Source: Moricandia arvensis (lineage: Eukaryota; Streptophyta; Magnoliopsida; Brassicales; Brassicaceae). From it: a DNA stretch of 64,000 nucleotides. Each line of letters opens with the position of its first letter. Positions within the stretch are counted from its first letter, which is position 1. The notes under the pieces were generated by a model. The model was not told where the DNA came from, did no database searches, and saw only the letters and a program-made list of their open reading frames with translations. A program made the translations under genes and the position numbers. The DNA is taken from positions 29,920 through 93,919 of the forward strand of contig CAJHQP010002100.1 in the NCBI GenBank assembly GCA_905132765.1, read 5' to 3'. Positions 57,150 to 64,000 of the stretch are shown piece after piece.

Positions 57150-58980
57150 GTACCACGAGTAACAAGGAAAAAGACTTACTTTTCTCAGACCCGACAGCTA
57201 TTAACGCACCATCCACAGAGGGAAACGTCTAACATCGATCGACAACAATACTTCTCATGTCGATTGACACCAATCTTGGAGGAACATCGATTGACACTTC
57301 TACTCTACCATCAATCAACAGTAACCGGCGAGTAGAGATGGTTGCGGCACTTATTATGACTAGGGATGGGAATGGAGGCATGCATGACCCAGAGGGTCAT
57401 CTGTGTAATGCAGCAGGTCAAAAAATTAGATGCACAGGGGGGCTGTAATCCCCGAGCATCGATCAATAGCAGAGTTTATCAGGCCTACTCAAGTCAATGT
57501 TAACATGTCTATGATTCAACCTCGAGAAATCCAGGGAGTCGACGGCCAGTTAAGACCTGCATACTTATCTCATGTGTGCAATCACCCCTTTCATGGCCTT
57601 CCCTATGAAGATCCCATGGACAACATTGAAACACTAGAGGATTTGGTGTCTAGCATCTCGGAGCATGAAGGAACTAAAGACTATCTCCTCTGCAAGTTAT
57701 TCAAGTATTCCCTCTCTGGGAATGGAGTTGTTTGGCTGAAATTTCTACCATCAAGATCTCTCACTACCTGGCATGATGTCAAGACTGCGTTTCTAACTAA
57801 CTTTTTGATGATTCAAACACTAAAGAGCTAAGGGATAAGATTTTGACATTCTCTCAGGGACCTACTGAATGGTTTAGAAGCTCTTGGGAAATATTTAGGA
57901 GGTACCAAAAAGATTGTCCTCAACATGGTTTCAGGGAGGTTCAAGTGCTGGGATTCTTCTGCAAGGGTATTGATGTGGAATATCATATGATTCTGGATCG
58001 GGAAAGCGAAGGGAACTTTAAGACCAGGACTCCGGAGGAAGCTAAAGACTGATTCAAAACTTTGTGTCTAGCAACAATATAAGGAATATGGATACTCACA
58101 GGATGTAATCAGGTGTTATGAATAATGACAAGATCATTGAGGTCGAGGCCAAAACTGGTTATGTACATGAAGTCTCGTTGGTGGAACAGGCTGCAGAAGA
58201 GGTCGAGAATCATAAATATGAAATCAGTTTTCAGGGTCATATTTAGAGAATGGAATCTATGATGGAACGAGTCATGGAAATTCAGAAGATGACAAGTGCA
58301 TACTTAAATATGAGGTTGGATTTTATCCACAAAAAGCTGAATGGAAAAATTTGAAGCCTTGGACGCCCATGTCATTATGCTAGAAATCCACTTTTTTAAG
58401 ACAACAGAAGCTGTGAATAAACAAGAAGCTCTGGTTAAAGAGAAATCTGAGGATAACAAGAGGCATCAGGTTGATGGCGTCTTAGATAATAAATTTGGGG
58501 AAGTAATCGAGCATGAGAAGCTGGAAGAAGATGCTTTTCTAGTCGAACGTTCTATGTCCTTTGGCAGCTTGCACTGGTGTAAATCGACACCAACAGCTGA
58601 GCATAGATGGACACCCATTGAAGAGTGCGTAGTAACAGTAAGAATTCAGAGCCACTCAGACATCGCCACACGACATCCACATCCTCCTAGCCTGTATTGT
58701 GTTAAAACACACGCAGTCGATCGACACCAACAGGAAAACATCGATCGACATCAACAGGCGACCGATGATTGACAACATCAGCCGAGCATCGATTGACACC
58801 CACCCATGGGAATCACTAATGCACACCTCTCATCAGAAAGCCCAACAGTGAGTACCAATCAGCAGGATGTAGATGCACAAGAACAAGGGCAATTGATCCC
58901 AGCTGAAACCTCTTTCGTTGACAGTGTCAATCGACAGTACACCCCATATATTGATCGACTCCAGCTGGACAAACATGAAT
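57150..58980 (+). pseudogene. gag pseudogene of element K
   Basis: The leader ends in 'cttgtctttcag', like a splice acceptor, before the first codons. The N-terminal segment MVAALIMTRDGNGGMHDPEG is followed by PTQVNVNMSMIQPREIQGVD and the gag domain: HPFHGLPYEDPMDNIETLED, then DYLLCKLFKYSLSGNGVVWL and TTWHDVKTAFLTNF; then FSQGPTEWFRSSWEIFRRYQ and GFREVQVLGFFCKGIDVEYH. The coiled coil is at 58341-58440 (EAVNKQEALVKEK), then ERSMSFGSLHWCKSTPTAEH and S-I-D repeats. Frameshifts near 57440, 57835 and 58050. Confidence 0.87.
58717..58796. repeat. 24-bp phased TCGATCGA run in K gag
   Basis: Motif starts at 58717, 58741, 58765 (decayed to ATGATTGA) and 58789 (TCGATTGA), all 24 bp apart. In frame this gives IDRHQQEN-IDRHQQAT-type octapeptides. 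Confidence 0.92.
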
Positions 58981-59896
58981 CTTTCATGGACAAGTAGGCA
59001 TTGAAATAAAGAAGTCCAAAGAAGAGAGTGAAACCTAGAAAACCCTATGTTCCCAAACACTATCGGAGAGAACCTAACAAGGCTGAACTTGATGGATTTC
59101 AAAAGAGAGTGAATAAGATTCCTAAGGATATGTCTTTCGAGGATGCATATCACCAGTACAGACTTGGTAATTTCTTTAGAGAGAGCAAGGATACATAGAA
59201 GGACATTGAGCTGCTATTTAATATGGTCAGCCGTAAATCCAAGAAGACACCGAAGAAAGAACAAGATTCTCAGAAGTTTCTGATTCTATGGTGTATACAT
59301 GACACCAATTTCTCATACGCCCTTTGTGAAACTGTATCTGCAGTCAGCATCATGGCCAAGAAAATTGCCGAACTGTTAGGATTAAAGGTGGAACCTTCTC
59401 AAGATATTTTCACCTTCGCGGATAACTCCAAGGTAAACTCAGCAGGCATGATCAAGAATGTTAAACTAGAGACAGGTGAATGCACTGTCCCTGTGGACTT
59501 TCATGTTTTCGGAATAAAATCAGGTTGTAATCTTCCCTTCGCTTTGGAAGAGCCTTTATGTCTACAGCAGGAGCAGTTTGTGATCTCAAGAAGAATAAGA
59601 TGTGCTTTACGAATGTTGATGAAAATGTCTTCTACGATCCTGTGGGAAAGACCAAAAGTGAGGAGTTTATTTCATGGATAGAGGCGTCTGAAGATCCAGC
59701 ACCTGCATCTGATTCAAACTGCAAAACCACAGAACCAGCATCAGCGTTGATCGACACTCTCCTAATAGCGACGATCGAGACTCTCCAGATTTTAGAGCGA
59801 CCTGTGATTGAAGAGCCTAAGTCTGGGGGAAGGACAATGAAGAAGAAAAATAAAAAGAAGGTAGATGCAGATTTCTTGTCACCGGTTCCTTCGTGA
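58981..59896 (+). pseudogene. Protease region of element K
   Basis: A basic stretch (KRVKPRKPYVPKHYRREPNK) leads to VNKIPKDMSFEDAYHQYRLG, then NFFRESKDT, matching the same segment in F and H. The protease core reads SYALCETVSAVSIMAKKIAE, LLGLKVEPSQDIFTFADNSK, then TGECTVPVDFHVFGIKSG. The catalytic DTG is ETV: both Asp and Gly are lost. A frameshift near 59560 separates the last strand (GAVCDLKKNKMCFTNVDENV). A pair of phased motifs lies at 59747/59771. The frame ends at 59896. Confidence 0.85.
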
Positions 59897-59899
59897 TGT

Positions 59900-60722
59900 C
59901 ATGAGGGAAGTCTTGAGTATAAGATGTGCTTCAAAGGAAGTCTGCAACCTTTTACCTAGGTCAGGGTGCTATGTGATCCAGAGCTGAAAGACAAAGGTGA
60001 AGATTCTGCAAGAGATTTTATCAACAACATCAACAAAATGAGGAAGAGGGAAACTGAGAGCTGTTTTGGAGCAAGTACCCAATATCATCCTGACTGAATC
60101 AGATCTCCAGAAGTCAAGCTAATGACTATAACCAAGCGCTGAGTGGGAGGCAACCCACTATTTAGTAAGTTTTAATTGGTTTCTTACTTATGCTATTTTT
60201 AATTTCAGATTTGGTTTTAGTTTTGAAGGTTTTTAAAGCGAAGGAGTAGACTGTTTGAGAACACCATCGGTAGAAAACATCAGCTCACCATTGGTCGACA
60301 GCTTAGATGGTTTACCACCAGTCGACACTCATACCACACAATCGGTCGACACTCCTTTCGGAGTTTGGTATACTCAACTTTCTTTACAACTTTTACTTAT
60401 GATTTAGTTAATTCCTAACCAAACCAGGACGGGATAACATTGGTGACAGTGTTATTTAAGTCTGGGGGAGTTTCGCTTATGGTTTCTATTTATTTTGAGC
60501 TTTTATCTAGTATATCTATAAATTTTAAAAAGTTTTTATTGAGTCAAGAAGAAGTTATGATCAGATTTATAATTTTACTTATTTACTAATCACTATGTAG
60601 CACTATTCTTAGACTTGTTGATTGCAGAGAATACTACAGATACCAAAGTGGATCATCCTGCAACTATATTACACTTGCTTAGAAAGTTTGAAGAAACCGA
60701 AGCTAACCTCCAACTTAATACT
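59900..60722 (+). other. 3' region of element K
   Basis: 'cgctgagtgggaggcaacccactatttagta' at 60139 is a landmark shared with F and typical of Athila-type elements downstream of their coding region. A purine tract 'aagtctgggggagttt' is at 60458-60473, but no LTR follows it. After this comes the same 3' non-coding sequence as 8227-8450, truncated at about 60722. Phased S-I-D-type motifs (60291, 60318, 60342) precede the tract. Confidence 0.75.
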
Positions 60723-61312
60723 AACTGGTCTAGAATCATAGGACAATTGAGAGGCACGAAAGTGCAGTTAATTAACAGAAATTGAGCCATGTGTGGATTA
60801 GATATCTAGGCGCATACTAGAGTTGGTCTAGGATCTAGTTGAACGTTATCGATATGTGTGTAAGTTTTTGTATGAGGTAGCATCGATCGATACCCAAGCA
60901 TTGGTAATGATCGATGCTTGATCCTTATTTGCATCTGAGAGCTGGAACATAGAACTTAGGCATCTGATTAGTAATTGCATGCGAGAGCTGGATTACTTTC
61001 TTATTGAATTCGAGTTCTAGAATTAGATCTATAAAACCCTTAGCATCCTTGATTTGTGTATTGAACTTATTGACTGATAAATCTATAGACCTATCTATTT
61101 CATCTTGTTGTTATCAAACCAATCACTTGCGTACTTGTCTACTATTACTTCTTTAATAGGTTGAATCTATTGATTGATAAACATCTATAGTTTATTGTGT
61201 TCCCACACTCTCTGTGGAATCGATCCCTAAGTACTACGATTAAACCTCTTATATGAGAGAATAAAAATAGCTTATAGGGTTAATTTGAGAGTGCATAATA
61301 AAAGATACATCA
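60723..61312 (+). repeat. 3' LTR of element K, 5'-truncated
   Basis: Starts in mid-LTR ('tctagaatcataggacaattgag') and keeps the intact tip 'acatca'. Phased motif pair at 60883/60907, matching 56591/56615 of the 5' LTR. Confidence 0.87.
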
Positions 61313-61317
61313 CAGGT

Positions 61318-61860
61318 CCAAGTGCATTTTGGAGCATTGTAGAGATAATGAGGCTTTATAGAGCTCAAAGAGAGAGGAACCCATTAGCTGGTCAAATTCA
61401 GGAAAGTACGAGTCGAGATAAAGAGTTGCGTTGAACAACAACGCACCCTTGCCGTCAGTTGACGGTCGACACGTAGAAGTCTAATTCATAAAGTACCCAA
61501 CTTGAAGCCCAAGTCATGGAAATTACAAGATTGCCTCTGGATGTGTTTTACCTAGTTTATATTATCTTTGCTGGTGTTTTCTGCAAAGGACGACAGAAAA
61601 GACCCTTTTTACAAGCATAGAGTTTTCATCGCAAACATAGTAGTTTTTGGGGAGAAGATCAAGACTTCTTTCAAGATTTGTATGGGAAGCCCAATTTCTA
61701 TCCCTGATCTTATGTATTATTTTATGTTTATGATTATGTTCTGCGTAAATATAGCTGAGTAGATCTCTTCTTAGATTTAGGGTTTATTAATGGTTTTAAC
61801 TGCCAAACAATAGAATTGGTAGGGTGATTATTAAATCTATCAATTTATGCAATCCTGATC
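61318..61860 (+). repeat. 5' LTR of element J, part after insertion
   Basis: Continues the LTR begun at 55519 and matches 63869 onward ('gcactttggagcattgtagagat'). It carries a 'gttgacggtcgacacg' variant of the phased motif. The end is unclear; LTR-like sequence fades at about 61860. Confidence 0.65.
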
Positions 61861-63776
61861 AGCAGCAAATAGAGAGAAAAGAAAGTTTGGTTTTGATTAA
61901 AAGAAACAGAAACTGTTGCACATCCAATGGGAGTTCTTATTAGATAGGGCTCATTCATGATGTTTTAAACAGAGAAAAGCTATTGTTTTTGTTGCTGGAC
62001 GTTTTGGGTTTCTAAAATTGGTATTTGGGCTTGTATTTGATCAGAATATTGAGCAAGAAGAATGATGAAAAAGCCTTGGACGAAAATAACAATGCTGCAA
62101 CCATTCAGCCTCCTCAACCACCACCTAACTAGTTAATGTTTTGTTTGTTTTGTGTGTTTCTATGCTGTTCATGCAGCAAGTCTTATGTTTTATATGCTTC
62201 CCATGCAGGAAGTTTGCATTCCTGTTTATCATTTTTGAAATTCTATCAGAAACTTCAGTCATCATTTTATAAAAATAATTCTCCTTTCTATTTGATGATT
62301 CATTGTTCTTATGAACAACCTAATTGTGGAGGTGTGTAAACCCAAAACAAATCAGAAACATCTCCTGTTCACTGGTGTGTCATATCCAAAACAAGAGAGT
62401 GGTGAATCTGAGGCCGTTATGCAACCTCAGTGTGACATATCGATCCGTCTATCTATCCAGAAGGTGCCATTCATCTATTAATCTCAAATCGACCATGTAT
62501 CTATCCAGAAACTGCCATTCATCCCAAATCGACCATTTATCATCTGTTTTTGTTTGATCCAACCAAAAACAGAGTGGAGTATCCTAGGGAGGGTTCGATC
62601 AAGTGATATCAGAGCAAAACCTTCGGTCGAGACCAATCACCATCATTCGACATCATGACACTACCATCGGTTGCAAACTCATTACAGAGTCTTGTATCGA
62701 GTTTCTACCTTAAGCGTTTTACTTATGATTCAATTTTCCCACATATCCGAGACGGGATAACACTGGGGCATTATTATTTAAATCTAGGGGGAAGTTTACT
62801 GATATTTCTCTCTATTTTGAGTTTTATTTTTATGTGTGTTTATTGAGTTTTATTGAGTCATGAAAGGAATTATGATAAATTTAATTTTTTACTTATTATC
62901 TAACCATTATATAGCAACATTCTAGATTTGTTGATTGCAAAGAGTACTACGATACCAAAGTGGATCATCTTGCCACTATATCACACTTTCTAAGAGAGTT
63001 TGAAGGACCTGAAGCTGACCTCCAACCTAATTTGACTTATTTGCTTGCTTTGGTGTTTGACATTCATTGGATCGGATTTCTCTTGCAAGTATGAAAAGAA
63101 AACTCTGTGTGCTTCTAACTGCCTTCTCTCTCGCTCTCTATTTGACATCTATAAAACTAAAAGAATGAAATGATTTTCTGAAAGATGCAGAGGGGTAGCT
63201 AAATTACCTATGACACCATTATTCTAATTCAGAAAGGAATGATCACATATTGTGGGAGCTATGGATAGGTAAATTACATGTCACCCCATTATTCACCTAC
63301 ACTTTGTCAAAAAGAGAAAAAAAAAAGATGAACAAGATGGACTGTATCAACATCATTGATTCATTGGACTTATAAAAAATAGATATCAAGAGGTTTAGAG
63401 AACAGAGAAAGAGGAAAGAAAGAGATCAGAGAAGACTGTCTTTGTGTTTAGACACTCGTAGAGGAAAGAGTTCATGTTTCCTCTGATCGATACACGCACA
63501 ATAAAGCATGTACTTTTATTTATTGTACGAAATGATGTTAGTAAAGGGGTGAGTCAAGCTAGTATTTGCTAAGTTGTTGGTAGAATGAATTTGGTTGCTA
63601 TAATAAGATAAGATATATAAATGTTTCTAGGATTGACATTTCTTTGATGTGGTTGCAACATAGTAAAGGTGATAATGATTACCTAGAGATTTTGTGAGTC
63701 CATGTGTTTTCAAACCTCTTCCACAAGTTTACCCTTATTTTGCTTGATGACAAGCAAAAGGTTAAGTCGGGGGGAG
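61861..63776 (+). other. Internal and 3' non-coding region of element J
   Basis: 61861-62640 has no similarity to the family's gag; it contains an exon-like end at 62043-62132 and 'catctatccagaa.tgccattcat' duplicated near 62450 and 62500. From about 62755 the family's 3' non-coding region resumes, with purine tract-like 'aatctagggggaag' at 62781, the two 'aggggtagctaaatt'/'atggataggtaaatt' blocks (63193, 63262) and the terminal tract 'aagtcggggggagt' at 63763-63776. Confidence 0.65.
62043..62132 (+). pseudogene. Exon-like C-terminal peptide of unknown origin
   Basis: An AG preceded by a T-rich stretch (tttgatcag) is followed by an open frame: RILSKKNDEKALDENNNAAT, then IQPPQPPPN and stop. 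The Asn/Pro/Gln-rich ending is not part of any gag or pol I know. It could be a captured host exon or chance. Confidence 0.25.
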
Positions 63777-63922
63777 TGGATAAGTCCTAATATTTACTAT
63801 TTTTAGACCATGTTATAGGCCCAATTTGGAGTCTGTTATGTGTGTCTAGGAAGTTTTTTAGAGTCTTTACAGGTTGAGACGCACTTTGGAGCATTGTAGA
63901 GATTATGAGGCTTTGTGGAGCT

Positions 63923-63978
<56 letters not shown>

Positions 63979-64000
63979 CCCAATAGCTGGTCAAATTCAG
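63777..64000 (+). repeat. 3' LTR of element J, cut by window end
   Basis: Homologous to 55519-55609 and 61318-61420 read as one LTR, without the K insertion. Only the first 224 bases are in the window. Confidence 0.85.
63926..63974. repeat. (GA)n microsatellite in J 3' LTR
   Basis: About 24 GA dinucleotides where the 5' LTR (61366-61376) has only 'agagagagg'. The expansion happened after the two LTRs were made. Confidence 0.95.

Larger units (their letters stand above)
55615..61312 (+). mobile_element. Element K: TGATA-family element inserted in the LTR of J
   Basis: 5698 bp, perfect CAGGT duplications at 55610-55614 and 61313-61317. Order: 5' LTR, tRNA-Asp-type primer site, leader, gag, protease, 3' non-coding region, 5'-truncated 3' LTR. 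It lacks RT, RNase H and integrase, as does F. The internal deletion at about 60722 joins the 3' non-coding region to mid-LTR without touching the outer LTR tip. Confidence 0.9.
55519..64000 (+). mobile_element. Element J: TGATA-family element, continues beyond window
   Basis: A 5' LTR starting TGATAGATCCTAATATTTACC (55519) is interrupted after 95 bases by element K and resumes at 61318 ('ccaagtgcattttggagc'). The 3' LTR starts at 63777 with TGGATAAGTCCTAATATTTAC after a purine tract and matches both parts across the insertion point. The internal region lacks recognisable gag or protease. The end lies outside the window. Confidence 0.82.

Noticed and set aside
60200..60480. Envelope-like gene in the 3' region of K
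   Set aside because: Some Athila elements have an extra ORF here, but I see no frame with a signal peptide or membrane segments in any copy.

Overview
The window is plant nuclear DNA, most likely from a Brassicaceae genome and probably pericentromeric heterochromatin. Every recognisable coding stretch is a decayed plant transposable-element protein. The families fit this: Athila-like and Tat-like Ty3/gypsy elements, a CRM-type chromovirus, a Ty1/copia element, a CACTA transposon with spliced transposase/DUF4218/DUF4216 exons, a hAT-like insertion and a Cassandra-type TRIM carrying 5S rRNA-derived LTRs. I find no intact host gene, no tRNA gene and no intact transposon gene.

Layout. 1-1432: unassigned sequence with an AT microsatellite. 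1433-2353: tandem Cassandra LTR-internal-LTR-internal on the minus strand, followed by a hairpin and a 293-bp foldback element. 2716-3399: unassigned, with a zinc-knuckle remnant. 3400-7108: tandem array of ~0.63-kb units, one stretch inverted, fused to the gag of an Athila-like element. 7110-14416: degenerate LTR and gag segments of the same Athila-like family ('TGATA family': LTRs 1.2-1.4 kb, TGATA...TATCA ends, tRNA-Asp-type primer site). 14417-37647: a Tat-lineage element (E) with 0.42-kb LTRs, inserted in that gag. E has swollen through nested insertions: a minus-strand TGATA-family element (20063-25245) that itself holds an LTR fragment, an antisense extra ORF (25256-26630), and a second Tat-like LTR/gag/protease element split by a CRM-type chromovirus (26793-31329). 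37664-45089: a minus-strand TGATA-family element (F) with both LTRs, gag and protease but no reverse transcriptase. 45223-48660: minus-strand copia remnant with a hAT-like element in its LTR. 48680-49174: LTR fragment. 49618-55518: CACTA pseudogene interrupted by a solo LTR with a perfect target-site duplication. 55519-64000: one TGATA-family element (J) with another (K, 55615-61312) inserted in its LTR.

Four target-site duplications (GGGTC, CAGGT, AACAA, CCGGCTGT) and one near-perfect pair (AACAC/GACAC) give a firm nesting order. Nothing here appears able to transpose on its own: reverse transcriptase, integrase and protease frames are broken, and several catalytic residues are changed.

The most unusual signal is a palindromic octamer, TCGATCGA. 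I counted about 30 exact copies by eye, where about one is expected by chance, and all lie in TGATA-family elements. It recurs with near-matches in pairs or short runs whose start-to-start distance is almost always exactly 24 bp, with unrelated 16-bp spacers, in both LTRs and coding regions. A second unusual signal is a set of palindromic minisatellites at one position in the 1.4-kb Tat-type LTRs, whose palindrome sequence differs between copies while the LTR around it is conserved.
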